Below are positions 36,301 to 49,276 of a stretch of 64,000 nt of DNA, one piece after another. Position numbers and translations under genes: made by a program. Location: assembly GCF_947179165.1 (NCBI RefSeq), contig NC_077242.1, forward strand, positions 3,410,001 to 3,474,000. The letters are read 5' to 3'. Numbering within the stretch: position 1 is the stretch's first letter; each line of letters starts with the position of its first letter. This stretch comes from Solanum dulcamara (taxonomy: Eukaryota > Streptophyta > Magnoliopsida > Solanales > Solanaceae). The notes under the pieces were generated by a model. That model was not told the origin of the DNA and searched no databases. It saw nothing but the letters and a program-made list of their open reading frames with translations.

Positions 36301-37370
36301 AGCTAGTGCATATTTTCGTATTTTAAGTCATGAATAAGAGTCATATATGTTTACGTAAAAAAAAAGAGCCTTACTGAAAATTACTGCATAAAAGAATTAT
36401 CAATTTCACTGAACATGTGGAGGGGTTTGTTTTCTAACCTTTAATGGGTTCAAATATAGTTTTCCCCTCCTCTATTTGAATTTGAATAAATCCTTTGATT
36501 ATTTTTTTTAATAGCTAAATTTTTGTATGAAAAAAAAAAAAGTTACCATGCAATTCTGCATTCTATGAGAGAGCATAAACTGAATACACATTCAAGTATA
36601 ATTATTTATTCGTATTTAATGTTTACGTCAAAACAAATGTTCACATGATATATGTCTTATTTACCTCATCTAGTACTAATTAATCAGAGATATGTAACTA
36701 GAATACGGATTATGAATCTTATATTTGTCTGAGAAAATATATTGAATATGTATACTTACTAATTTAGAATCCCATAAATTAAATGGACTATACTCTCAAA
36801 CCACTATAAGTTTCAAATTTTAACTTTGCTTCCATATTTAACAATGATAAAGTAAATTAATTTGGTATAAACACATAATATAATTATTTTTTTACCATCA
36901 TTAATGCATTAGTTTGTCATTTGGGGACCAAACTCCAAAGTAACCAATTTAACGTACTCATTTACACTATTAGAGCTGTTATTGATCAAAATTAAAATAA
37001 TTAAATTTAATTGATGTTTAAATTATTGAAATTAAATTAAATAAATATATTTGTTTATTTAATTTTGATTCGATTTAGTTCAATTGTTTGACTATTGATT
37101 ATATACAAAAACAAAATTAAAAGGCAATGTGAGATAATATAAAAATAAATCAATTAGCAAACAGACATATATCTACATAATTCACCATACGTATTTTTTT
37201 CCTTTCAAGTTGAGTCTTCACTGACATTGAAAAAAATAAAATCAAAATCGAAAGAGTCATCATGGATCATGCCCCCAAGTTGATTTCATTAAACTCCACC
37301 CCTTAAATTATAAATAAATTTTGATGAGAACATATATAAGATATTTTAAATATATATTTTTATGTATATA
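33373..37370. other. Intergenic DNA with dispersed repeat traces
   Basis: No gene is recognisable. Segments at about 33860-33990 and 35400-35540 carry repeated GATACATCA/TGATGTATC motifs in both orientations. Several long T and A runs occur. Confidence 0.6.
33860..33990. repeat. Cluster of GATACATCA / TGATGTATC inverted motifs
   Basis: TGATACATCA, GATACATCAC, TGATGTATC and close variants occur about six times within 130 bases. One pair, near 33894-33920, has its arms only seven bases apart and forms a small hairpin. A weaker relative of the cluster is at 35400-35540. Confidence 0.65.
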
Positions 37371-39597
37371 TGTCACGACCCAAATTCGGGTGTGATGGCA
37401 CTCATCTCAACCCACCGAGATAAGTCAGCCTAATACCCAACGAAAGTAGATGCGGAAGAAAAAGAAAAGAATCAAAATTTAACTTAAGCGAAAACACGTA
37501 AAAGAAACTCAACATCCCCCAAGATTGGTTGTCACGTGTACAAGCCACTAATTTATTATCGAAGTACGAAAAGAAATACAGTCACAATGTCTTTGTCTCT
37601 AGAATAGGACTAAAACATAAGAAAAGAGCAAGAGGTGTCCGCTAGATAGATGTGACAGCTACCTCGACACTCGGAATGATAGCCTCGGATGTAGTAGAAA
37701 ATGCTAGAAGATCAAGCAGGTCCGGGCTCACAACCTACACAAGTGTGGAAGCAAGGGGTGAGTACCAAACAACACGGTACTCAGCAAGTGGATAACTAAA
37801 ACTAAGCAAAGCTTAATAGATACAAGTACTCCTGTCCTCCCAACCGAACCTCCTTAACTACAACCTGCATAAAATCAGCCCAACTCTACACTTGTACAAT
37901 AACAACAGTATTACAGTCTATAAATTCTCATCAATGAATCATACCAAGTCAAGTTCAACATACACAGAGCAATATAGGGGTAAACACAAATTCACAAATG
38001 TCAGAAAGGTGCAATGCAATGCAATGAAATGATGCATGTCTGTCCTATCGGTACACATCCGCTGAATCACAGTCCGGAACCCATGGGGGACATTTCTGTC
38101 CATGTAACCTGCCACGGAGCGTGTGGCCCGTCCCCTCAATATATATATCTTGCCACGGAGCGTGTGGCCCGACCCCTTTATTTCATAATACCTGCCACGG
38201 AGCGTGTGGCCCGACCCCTTTATTTCATATCATTTTCAGTCTCAACACAATATGTCAGAACCAATGCAATCAATTCATGTTCATATAATTCACGATAATA
38301 ACATGACAACAACAATAATTTTTCCTATCTCACATCAGCATAGTGATTTCACAGTCCAAGATAAACCCATAATCACAACATATCAATTTCACCAATATAT
38401 GTCATTAAATCACCATTTTATACCTCTCATCTCCATCTTTAAGGCCAATCATACAATCAATAACCAGTCTAATTTTCATTACTCTCCAGTACACCTAACA
38501 TGGAAATACAAGCATCTATAAGCTTAAACTGAGGTTTAGAAATTCACTTGCCTCAAATAATCAAGAAATTACTTCGGGACTTGAGCCTTCCCTTTTCGTT
38601 GGGCCTCCAAATAAGTATAATCTAATCAAATAAATAACCACAATAAGATTTCGAGAAGAACAACCCCCATATTACTATATGTCTAACTTAGACCCAATCT
38701 ATAGTCAATTTCATAATTTTGATGTCAATTAGTATATCAAGTCTCATAGCCTTAAATTTTAAGCTTAGGGTTAAGTCCCAATTTCTCTAAATATATAAAA
38801 TCTAATGATCTTCATTTAATACAATACACCTAATATTTAATTACATATATCAATACTTAAATCATAGAATGATAACTATAAGAAAATCCAAAATCAAAGC
38901 TAAGGTACGCAAAGACTACATCTAACCATGTAAATGAATATTAAACCACCGAATTAGACCACAAACAAACATAAAAAAAAAACTATTGTCAATAAATCAA
39001 TGATCCATTCTATAGCATCTTAGCCTAATAATTATCCCACAATTAATGTCCAATCATTACCCATAGTTTACCACTAATATTCTAAAATTTTTCCAACATA
39101 ACTCGTGCAGCAATTCAATTCTTCTCATTTTTTTTTTCCTTCTTAAAAACTTGAACTAACAAAGAATATAATAGTGGATGAAAAGTCAGAAGACATAAAA
39201 CTATGCAAACTAATTGATATGCTCTAAATCAATGGATTTTATTTTTACCTCGAGAAATCGTGGTTGCTCTTCGTCTTTCAAAACAGGTGACAGGTGAGTT
39301 TCTGTTCTATTTTTTTTTTGTAAAAGTAATTAGATACTAAAAGTGACAAACCCTACTAACCTATTTTAATAAATAAAGTGGTTTAACATATTAACTAAAC
39401 TAACACTTTAGTCCATCAATTAAATTAGTTATCTAAAGTTACCCCTCAACTAATTAACTAATTAACCGTAGTTATTGAATAGTCCAAATTTATAATTATT
39501 ATTATTTTTTATTTATTTATTTATTTATTTTTTTCGAAGAGAGTATTTTATGGAAGAGAGATGACTCATTCTCAAAATGGCCAAATGGGTCATTACA
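37371..39597. mobile_element. Probable solo LTR, about 2.2 kb
   Basis: It begins TGTCACGACCC and ends GGGTCATTACA, giving inverted termini with TG...CA ends. ATATA stands directly outside both ends (37366-37370 and 39598-39602), as a 5-base target duplication should, although the surroundings are AT-rich. No coding frame lies within, and the interior phrases (GGGGTGAGTACCAAAC, TCACTTGCCTC) are ones I associate with Ty3-type LTRs of Solanaceae. One LTR without internal region fits LTR-LTR recombination. An alternative is a non-coding terminal-inverted-repeat transposon. Confidence 0.6.
38110..38230. repeat. Three-copy tandem repeat, 41-42 bp unit
   Basis: TGCCACGGAGCGTGTGGCCC starts at 38110, 38151 and 38193. 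The GC-rich core is perfect in all three copies, while the AT spacers differ. It lies inside the probable solo LTR and is far richer in GC than its surroundings. Confidence 0.9.
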
Positions 39598-39774
39598 ATA
39601 TATAATTATAAAAATATGTGTATGTAATTTGTCAGTTTGATTTAATTATTTCTCAAGTTTTTTTTGGACGTAATCAAATATTATTGATTTTCAAAAATAT
39701 AAAACCAAATCAACTCAAAATGCATCTTCCTCTTGAGAACAAGTAGCATTACTTGTCCACACAAAGTAAAATAA

Positions 39775-40175
39775 AATATTTTTTCCCCTTCTTTTGTATC
39801 ATTTGTAAACTCTTGTTCTTGCCATAAGCCTTACCTAACACAAAACCTCAAAAACAACGTCTTACTTAACACCTACCAATTTTATTTCTGTTATATCATT
39901 CATTCAGATGAAACAGATGAAACGAGGGATATCTTGATCGGAGGAGGTCAGAACAGAAAAATATCATATGATCCAGTAAATTCGATAAGTAACACTATAT
40001 ATCAATTTGAAATGCGCATCTTTTTCTTCATAACAATTCACAATATACGTCTAACTCAATTGAAAAGAAAAAATTCCTTTCTTTGTCTCATTTATAAACT
40101 CTTGTTCTTGCCACAAGCCTTACCTAACACAAAGGCTCAAAACATTTATGTTACCTAACACACTCTTACTTCGTT
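39775..40175. repeat. Diverged direct duplication about 290 bp apart
   Basis: CTTGTTCTTGCCA followed by TAAGCCTTACCTAACACAAA occurs near 39812, and a close copy occurs near 40103. TAAACTC precedes both. No coding role is seen. Confidence 0.6.
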
Positions 40176-40772
40176 TCTACAACGTCCATTGTAACAACCA
40201 CTACTCTCTTTTTCCTTAGTCTTTTTTTGGAGAAGCCACGTCCTCTTCAAAGAAAGCAATTTCTACTTGAGGGGTCGTACGTTTTGTTTAATAGTACATA
40301 ATTATTTATGTGATGAGTTATAATTATTTTATTTTTTTGGTTATATGAGAATAAAAAATAGAGAAGTACTTTTGGGTTTATTATTGAAGTGGAGAACAAA
40401 AATATGAGTGAGGAGACACATGAAGAACAAAGAGTACAACTATTAACGATTTTCGAGGACCTTTTCATTATTATTAACTAGTGTTACGTACTCATGTTTC
40501 GAATAATTTTATATTATCGTCGTTCACTTTTATTTATTAATTTTAAATTTAATTTGTATGTTTATTAAAAAATTATAAATAAGATAAGTAATTTTATTAC
40601 TTTACCCTTTATTCACTTGAAAAAAAACTTTTTGGAACTTATAAATTTGTTTAGATTTTCAAAAATTATTGAATGTAGAGGTAAAATAATTTTTTTAAAA
40701 AAAATTATTTTTGTCTTAATAGGGTAAATTGATAAGTGATTTGAAATAATTATTTAAAGTAAGATGAATAAT

Positions 40773-41062
40773 TACTTTCTCCGTCTCATATTAGATGAAC
40801 ATTTTACTAAAAATATTTGTCCCGTATTATTTGATCATTTACTAAATCAAAATAGAATTAATTAATTTTTTTCTATTTTACCCCTACAATTAATATGGCC
40901 TTTTGAATATAAACAATTCTCAATAATAGCTATTTTTATACTCTATGTATATTGCATTGATATAAACAAAGGGCAAAATACTAAAGTCTTCCAATTTATT
41001 AATAATTTCTTACTCACGGTATAAAATTGAAAGTGTCAATCTTATATGGAACGGAGGTAGTA
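40773..41062. mobile_element. Stowaway-like MITE
   Basis: The left end TACTTTCTCCGTCTCATATTAG is the inverse of the right end CTTATATGGAACGGAGGTAGTA, with a few mismatches. The TA at each edge fits the Stowaway target preference. There is no coding capacity. Confidence 0.7.
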
Positions 41063-41372
41063 CTATGGAACACAGATATGATTACACTTATTTAATTTAG
41101 TTTAATCATTTGTCACTCTTTCGATTTAAAAATTCTTCCTCACGTTCATTTTTACTTTTTTAACATTAATTACTTATTTTTCAATATCTAAGATTATATA
41201 TTAATTAATATGATATATATTGTGATAAAAATATCCATATTGAACATTTTTTAAGAGGCGTGTAAAATTTAAAGTTAACAAGTAAAAGTAAACGGAGAAA
41301 GTAGCATCAACATGTTCTCTGCCTCGAGAAATTGTTCCCTTTTTTTTCTTTTCCTTTTTTTGGTTTATTTAT

Positions 41373-41660
41373 TACTCCTTTTATTTCATATTAATTGAAT
41401 TTATGAGACAACGTACATATATTAAAAAATACTCAAGGACGTAATTTGAACCATACTTTCCACTATTACCCTTTATAAAATCATAAATATAACGTTGTAA
41501 GTAGTGTGATTTATCTCCTAGAAAATATAAAACTTCAATAAAATAAAAGGGTAAATATTAAAAAAATTTCAAAACATCCATATTAAACTTTGAACAATTC
41601 AATTATTTTGAACAATAAAAAATCTCTTAAAAATTTAATTAATATAAAATAGAGGGAGTA
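41373..41660. mobile_element. Second Stowaway-like MITE
   Basis: The left end TACTCCTTTTATTTCATATT is inverted at AATATAAAATAGAGGGAGTA, with TA at both edges. A weaker relative may lie between the two clear copies (about 41105-41300), ending AACGGAGAAAGTA. Confidence 0.65.
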
Positions 41661-43984
41661 ATATTTATTTATTTATGTCTCCCTGTCTGTCTGGTCGTAT
41701 ATGCCTTTGGAAATAGGTCCTTTCTGGAGATTTGCATGTATTTCATGTGGATGTTTCAAACAGAGTATGATCATATTAATGTCACCACCGTCAAATATTT
41801 GCTTCACTTGATATTTATATTAAATTAAATAATTATAATTTTGATAGTTTAAAATGGAAGTGGCAATATATATCATTTAATTATAATTATGTGATAAATA
41901 TGTAAGTGGAATATAACCACAATTTTTTGAATTGCATTCCACTTACACACTCGAATTACGATATATTTTAATTGAGAACGAACACATGATAAAGTGTTCG
42001 TATTATATATTTTTACCTCATTTTAAAAGACATTTATGTTTGTGTTCTCAAATACGTTTTGGGTAGATAAACTAACTACTAAAATATGTTACTTTCTTTA
42101 TTCATTAATCTGAACAAGTCATAAAATTTCAGGCCAATTTCAATTAAAGTTGATGTGTATAATTAACAGAGGTAACATAATTTATATGATTAACTTAACT
42201 ATTTAATAGATATTTGAAAACATGTGTAATTTTTTTCAAAATTTGAATAAAAAATGCCTAGTTGGAAAGCGACTTTCATATTATTATTTCAAAACAAACA
42301 TTATAAGCTTTTCCCACTCCTGAACTACATAGGTAAGTTTGTTAATCCAACAATACTTATGAATATTTTAATAAGATAGGAAAATAATGATTGTATCAAA
42401 TCATGACACGTCGCAAATAAGTATAGGACAGTAAAAAATATTTATTTTACTAGAACGATGACCCACCTATCAACTTGTAAATTATTGAACATATGAAATT
42501 CTGTCAATTCAACAAGATTTGCAAAACAATTAATGTAATAAAAATCAAATTAGGTCTTGAATCTGATTCATACCCCAAAAGCTATTTAAAAGAAGGGGGA
42601 TATATCAAGCTTTATAAGGAGTTTAGAAATCTCATTTCGATTATAAATATCTCGAATCCAAATATTTTTTATTTGAGATTCCACTGTTTGGTTTGAAGCA
42701 TCCTATTCAAACAGAGAGTATATTCACAACTGTGCACGATTTTCCATGAGGCTCAATATTAAATCTAACTCTAGCATCATGTTAAATAAAATTTTAAACT
42801 TATTTTCATACTTCAAAAACTAATTTAAAGAGAAAAATTATCCACACTTTATAAAAAGTTTGAAAATCTTGTCACGATCTAATAGTAAAAGAACAAAATT
42901 ATATCAAATTTATAACTCGCAATCATAATTTGTGAACAATCGAACGGATGCAAATCTGCCAATCCGGCAGGCGGCAAGTATAATACACGTGAGTATAAGA
43001 ATAAATAAAGGTAGTGGTGTGCCAAATATTAACTAATGATCTTATTATAATCTTTTTCCATTTTCCTCAATTAGATTACCTCCACAATAATAGGAATTAT
43101 TTTTTAAGGGGTGCTTAAAGGAAAGAAAGACAAAGAGACAAAAAGTAAAAGAAAAACGTGTACAAATATCAATGACAAAAATAAATAAATAAATAAATAA
43201 AATGTATTTTGTTCCTAATTAACTAGGAATCACAATTCAAATATTGTGTAAGCTAATTATGTATCATGATAAATTCTTAAGGTTATGAGGTGTGTACAGT
43301 TGATATTGTTTGTACCCGGGTTTTTAATTGATAGGTTAAATCTTTTTGTCCAAGTGATTAAGTTGAAGTTTTGAACGTATAAATTTTGCTTTTTGCTATT
43401 TTATTTTGGGAAAAGAATTAAATATATCATTGAATTTTGAAAAAAGACTCATTTATGCCATCTATTAAAAGTTTGGCTCATCTATGTCATTGTCGTTTGA
43501 GAAAAGACTTATCTATGCCATTATTTTTTAACTCCGTTTTGCAAAACCACTCAAACAACTTTTAGCATTTTTCTATTGGAGTTTTGAATCAAATGTACTA
43601 TTTTTGCTTCTTCTTCTCAATAACACAAAAAACATATGAAGAACACCAACACCTCCAAATTTCCAACTTCTTAAATTTTTACGAAATCACCTCAAATTTT
43701 AATAGTAGCATTCCTCCGAGCTAGATATCAAAACTCAAAATCTTTTAAGCTCGAATTCAACCTAAATCAATAAGACACATTTAAAATTTCTTCAAAATTT
43801 CAAAACTTTAGCCTCCTTTAATGGTAGAATTTTTGCCACAACTCCAAATCACTTGAAATTTTGAGCATAGATATAGTGAACTTTAACATAGTATTTTTTG
43901 AGTCTATATTCAAAATTTCAAGTTATAGAAAATGCATTATTCTCTTCTAAATCCTCAAGAAGCTTGTTAAGTTTTAAAGATATT
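41661..43984. other. AT-rich intergenic DNA, no gene seen
   Basis: No credible coding frame. Phrases near 43430-43560 (TCATCTATGTCATT, CTTATCTATGCCATT) are internally repetitive and look like a decayed dispersed repeat. An AAAT run lies near 43180-43200. Confidence 0.6.
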
Positions 43985-45962
43985 CGTAGAAATTGATATT
44001 ATGTTGAGACACTAAATGAAATGAATATTGAATACCTTGGAATAATCAAGAGTGTCTCAGGCCAGAAATATATTTTGAAAAAATTACCAACTTTGTCATT
44101 TGGCCTATATAATGCAAAAATTAGTGCAACTTTGTCATCGGGCACATTTACTGATTAAAATATATTTGTGCTATGACATGATCGATTAGGTCATTCCGAA
44201 TCAATAATGATGAGACGGATTCTTGAAAATTCAACTGGACATCCGTTAAAGAACCTGAAGATTTTTACGAATGATGAATTTTCATGTGCTGCTTGTTATC
44301 AAGACGAATTAATTGTTAGATCATCAACCCTAAAGGTTGGCATCAAATCCCCTGGATTTTTAGAGCGTATACATGGAGATATATGTGGATCTATTCATCC
44401 ACCTAGTGGATTGTTTCGATATTTTATGGTCCTAATAGATGCATCATCTAGATGATTTCAAGTGTGCATGTTATCATCTCGCAACCTGGTGTTTGTGAAG
44501 TTAGCACAAATAATAAGATTAAGGGCGCAATTTCTAGATTATCCAATTAAGGCTATTCACCTTGATAATGCTGGTAAATTTACATCCTAAGTTTTTGATG
44601 ATTATTGCTTATCAATTGAAATAAAAATTGAACATCTTGTTGCTCATGTTCATACTCAAAATGGTCTTGCAAAGTCATTTATTAAGCGCCTACAATTAGT
44701 AGCATGACCCCTATAGAAAATCTTGCAATACATCTAATGGATGTACTTACAATTTACCTTTATGGTTCACTTGATAATGAAATTTACATGAAAATCTAGA
44801 AGGATTAAAATTGCCTGAAGCATATACTAAGTTTCGGGAGATGTACTCAATAAAATTGCAAAGATCATTATATGGTCTGAAACAATCAGGGAGAATGTGG
44901 TATAATCGCCTAAGTGAGTAATTGATAAATGAATGTTATATAAATTATGTCATTTATCCATGTGTTTTTATTAAGAAAACGGAATCAGAGTTTGTTATAC
45001 TCGCCGTTTATGTTGATGACATAAATCTCATTGGAACCCCTGAAGAGGTCCGAAAGGCGATTGAATATCTAAAGAAAGAATTTGAGATGAAAGATCTTGG
45101 AAAGACAAAACTTTATCTGGGTCTGCAAATTGAACATTTAGCAGATGGGGTCTTCATTCATCAATCTGCCTATACTGAGAAAATCTTAAAACGATTTTAC
45201 ATAGACAAAGCACATCCATTAAGTACTCCAATGGTTGTTTGATCTCTTGAAGTGGAAAAAGATCTATTTCGACCTTCAGAAGAGGATGAAGAACTTCTTG
45301 GTCCTGAAGTACCATATCTCAATGCTATTGGTGCATTTATGTATCTTGTTAACGCAACCAGACTTGATATAACATTTTCTGTTAATTTGCTGGCAAGGTA
45401 TAGTTCATCCCCAATGCGAAGACATTGGAACGGTATCAAACATATTTTGCGATACCTAAAGAGTACCATTGATATGAGTTTATTTTATACTAACAAAGGT
45501 TGTGCAGACCTTATTGGTTATGTAGATACATGTTATTTATCAGATCCACATAAAACTCGATCTCAAACAAGCTATTTATTTACACACAAAGGAACTGCTA
45601 TATCATGACGATCTACAAAGCAATCTATTGTTGCTACTTCTTCAAATCATGCCGAAATAATAACAATTCATGAAGCAAGTAGAGAATGTGTGTGGTTGAG
45701 ATCGATGGTACAGTTCATCAAAGAAAAATGGGGCTTGAAAAATGATGTCAAAGTACCCTCAGTTATATTCAAAGACAATGCCGTGTGCATAGCTCAATTG
45801 AAAGATGACCTCATAAAAGGAGACAGAACGAAACATATTTCACTAAAATTGTTCTTCACGCATGATCTCCAGAAGAGTGGTGATATTGATATACAACAAG
45901 TTCGTTCGAATGATAACCTTGCAGATTTATTCACAAAGTCATTACCAACATCACCTCCATAG
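43985..45962 (+). pseudogene. Second Copia pol remnant, heavily decayed
   Basis: Fragments in order: a pre-integrase/integrase start (44170-44455, with LGHSES and GDICGSIHPPSG), reverse transcriptase (44850-45240, with YVDDINLIG at about 45009-45035) and RNase H (45250-45962, ending in the usual SNDNLADLFTKSLP). Much of the integrase core and the start of the reverse transcriptase are missing between about 44600 and 44850. Stops occur at 45240 and 45606. No LTR was found on either side. It differs clearly from the element at 1-5246 and is much older. Confidence 0.9.
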
Positions 45963-45989
45963 AAATGCACTAAGGAACCTCCCAAATCC

Positions 45990-48221
45990 TATTTATGATT
46001 TTTTTTTTCAATGTTAAAGAATCAATTTCACATTCCTCAGTATCATATTTATGCAGAGTTCGTACATTTTGGGACAAAAAAAGTTAATTTTTAAACACCC
46101 AATTTAATCCATTGATTCACTAATACCTTTTTGAGGAGATAAAGAATTTCAAATAAATTAAACACCACCTAGGCACCTAATAAGTGTATAAAAAAAGAAG
46201 TAAATTTAAAAGAAATACAATTTTGAAAGAAATAAAGTTCAACAGGTTGCATGTGAATGAAACGAGAAAATTAAGGGTCCGGTCTGGCAATTATCACAAG
46301 CGTTGCCCATTAAAAGACATGTCACAATCTGGTCCCTCTCGCCTTTAAAATGACAAATGGGACCTATAAATGAACAATATTAATGTGTTTAAAATATAAG
46401 TTATAAAAAGGCACATTATTTTTGGCGTCTTCATGATTTCTATTTTTTGATGATTAATAAATAGTTTAGTGATTTTCGTTACAAAAACTATTTTCTAATT
46501 TTAGTGTTAAAAAAAACAAAATTTCAGTTCTTTTAATATTGCAAAATAAAAAATAAAAAAATGTAACTTTTATGTTACAAAGATTAGCTTAGTTTAAATA
46601 GTTTGTTGGTTGTAATAAAAAAAAGTAGAGTTTTTTCTTTAAAGATTGAATTTTTTGGGGTGTCAAAATTTGATGGTTTCGTTGGCTTCGTCTCAAGTTT
46701 TTCTGTGTAATTATTAGCTATTACTACTATACTTTTTTTGTCATAAAAAATTGGTCTTTATGGTGGTTTCTGCAAACTATTTTTTTTTACTTTGTGAAAG
46801 AAATATTCGGAAAACAATTCTGAATTCTATATAGAATCATTGCAAGTTTGCAACTTTTTTTTGGCAAAAATTAAATGATCTTTATTTTGTGGAAGAAAAT
46901 TCAAGCTAGCTAGCTAAGTGAACAGCTTTTTTGCTAATAGAATTGGTGAAGTTGTGAGGAAAAAATATATTGTGGGAATTGGGGAATAGGAAAATTTCTT
47001 GGCTTTGAACTCGAATCGACCTTGTGGCATGGGCTTGCCTAGTGCCATTAACCTTTTAGGTCTGTTTTACGGGCTATTATGGTGGAGTATGGTTTATCTT
47101 GTGCCTATCCGAACGTAAACCACAAAAAGAAGTAGGCTATTAGATATTTATGTGTTGGAGGTGTAAGACATTTATTTATAGTAGTAATACCTTAATTAGA
47201 TCAAATGTGAATCCAAAATTTAAATATAAATGGGTTCAATCATTAAGATTGTTAGTGTTCAACTCATTGTAACATTCGATTCTATTGAGATTTGAGTAGG
47301 TTTTTTACAATATCAACTAGAATATATTCGGTATAGTCTCATAGATGGGTCCGGGGATGATGGGCTTACCCTACCTTTGTGGGTAGAGAGGTTGTTTCTT
47401 GATAGACCCTCAGCTTAAGAATTATGGGTTCAGATGAACCTATAGCCAGAAGGCTACATACGTCTCCTTAGATGTTGTTAAAACATGAGCGTTTAAACAG
47501 AGAACAGTAATTTTCTGAACATTCATCTTTTGATTTAAACTGGCGTTCTACTCTATTTCTAATCACTAACTGCACGGCTGCACCAACAGATGTTTCAAAT
47601 GGGTTGATCATCCCCGTGCTTGTGAATGGCATGAGAAAAGTATCTCTGCCTATAGTTTCCGTTACATTCATATATAATTGTTTACTTGTACAGTGTTCTG
47701 TTTAGCTCGAAGCCTGTGAATTTCTTTCCCATATACGAGGTTAAGCCTGTAAATTAAAATGTGTGTGCATAACTTGAACATGTAACTTATTCAATAAGTG
47801 ATTAGTACAATAAAATAGTAGTAATCTTTTTGGTGTATTTTACAAAACTAACTTCCCGTAAGTATTAACATTAATTTGAGAGTGGGCAACAGTTGGTCTG
47901 AAATGGTGTCAAACTTTTCGGCCTAAAGCAATTTTAGAAGCTCTATTTGAACTAAACTAACTTCTAGATTAAACTCTTGATGAAATGTTTTTCATGTTAA
48001 AAGCACCTTTTGCTTAATCATATCGGAGTCATATTATTCCTAGCCGTGAAATGAAATAGATTGTAGAGGAAAAATGAGATAATACCCTTTAATTCTCAGC
48101 TTACTTTCTACTGTCTTTGCAACAATTTTCTCATTTTTCCTAAATGAGGTTTGCAAACTTATTGTTGAGACTTTATCGCAACTCGAGGGAAAAAGTTAAC
48201 CATCGTAGCTGCTTGTTGCAG
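45990..48221. other. Intergenic DNA before the SWEET pseudogene
   Basis: AT-rich. I looked here for a SWEET first exon and saw none. The only repeat recognised is the RTE tail listed at 47335-47415. Confidence 0.55.
47335..47415 (-). mobile_element. RTE-LINE 3' end remnant
   Basis: The sequence CCCTACCTTTGTGGGTAGAG followed by GTTGTTTCTTGATAGACCCT is, inverted, the same kind of phrase as the 3' non-coding end of the LINE in TPS1 intron 9 (about 25517-25580). Only the tail survives. Confidence 0.5.
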
Positions 48222-49276
48222 GGAATATCTTTGCTTTTGGATTGTTTCTGTCTCCAATGTGAGTCTTATGCTTTTCATCCCTCATTTTGTTTTATCGCAC
48301 TTCTGTAATATAGAAAACAAAGTTCACCTTGACCAATTACTTCTTTCTCCATAATCCAGTATCATTTTATCTTTATTTTCAGGAGGACATTCATGAGAAT
48401 AATGAGGAATCAATCAACCAAAAAGTTCTCAGGGTTGCCGTACATATATGGTCTCTTGAACTGCTTGATCTGTGCCTGGTGTGGCACCCCTCTCGTATCT
48501 CCTGACAATTTGTTGGTTACATCGGTCAATTCAGTTGGTGCTGTTTTTTCAACTTGCCTACATTGTACTTTATGTAATGTATACAGAGAAACAGAAAAAG
48601 ATTAATAATCCTCTGTTGTATTATTCAATTACTAAAGCAGTTTCGTACTCATTCATTGCATAACCTTTTAATCTGTATGCCCATCTATGTTGTTTGTAGT
48701 TCAGGATGCTTGGATGGATACTCACAGTCTTTGGCCTATTTGCAATTATTGTACTTGGAAGCTTGTTTATACTTGATCTGGAACTCCGATGCATCATCAT
48801 TGGTTCCCTGAGCTGTGCTTCCTTGATATCAATGTTTGCCTCCCCTCTGTTAATTATTGTATGTCTGACTGACCATTGACATTCAGATTTTCTATCAAGT
48901 TCTCATTCTCTAATGTTTCTCCGCAGATTCACTGACTAACTTGTATACCAGAATCTGGTGATCAGGACCAGGAGTGTTGAATTCATGCCATTTTGCCTGT
49001 CCCTCTCCACCTTCCTAATGAGTGCCTCTTTCTTTTTGTATGGAATTTTCAGTTTTGATCCGTTTATATATGTGAGTTTCTTTCTCTCACTTAAGAAATT
49101 TTTAAAGTTTTATCATTTTTTCCTCTCGCCTGACTCACGAAGGGTTTCTACTTAAATTTCAGGCACCAAATGGCATCGGAACACTTTTAGGAGTTGTACA
49201 ATTGCTTTTATTTGCACATTACAGAAATTCTTCAAGGGTGGATTCTGCCCAAGGCTTTATAGTGTCTTATTCATGA
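48222..49276 (+). pseudogene. SWEET sugar transporter pseudogene (SWEET2-like)
   Basis: SWEETs are seven-helix uniporters for glucose or sucrose. Exons at 48222-48258 (NIFAFGLFLSPM), 48383-48600 (RNQSTKKFSGLPYIYGLLNC), 48705-48858 (LSCASLISMFASPL), 48952-49071 (SVEFMPFCLSLSTFLMSASF) and 49163-49276 (PNGIGTLLGVVQ, ending IVSYS) follow the family order. The LICAWCG segment and IVSYS end resemble clade I SWEET2. Three faults are visible. No first exon with start codon was found upstream. A run of six T at 48544-48549 shifts the frame by one base within helix 3. The second exon ends AAAAAG followed by ATTAAT, where a GT donor is expected. The other introns keep GT-AG. Alternatively, the extra T is a sequence error, but the lost donor and missing start would remain. 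Confidence 0.88.

Noticed and set aside
47468..47671. 67-residue minus-strand open frame (MNVTETIGRDTF start)
   Set aside because: Its composition looks more protein-like than its neighbours, but I recognise no family, and no splice partner was found. It was left out for lack of support.
17950..49276. TPS1, RHM1 and a SWEET remnant considered as a functional sugar-metabolism cluster
   Set aside because: The genes differ in strand, have separate promoters and are separated by many kilobases of repeats. Chance proximity is the simpler explanation.
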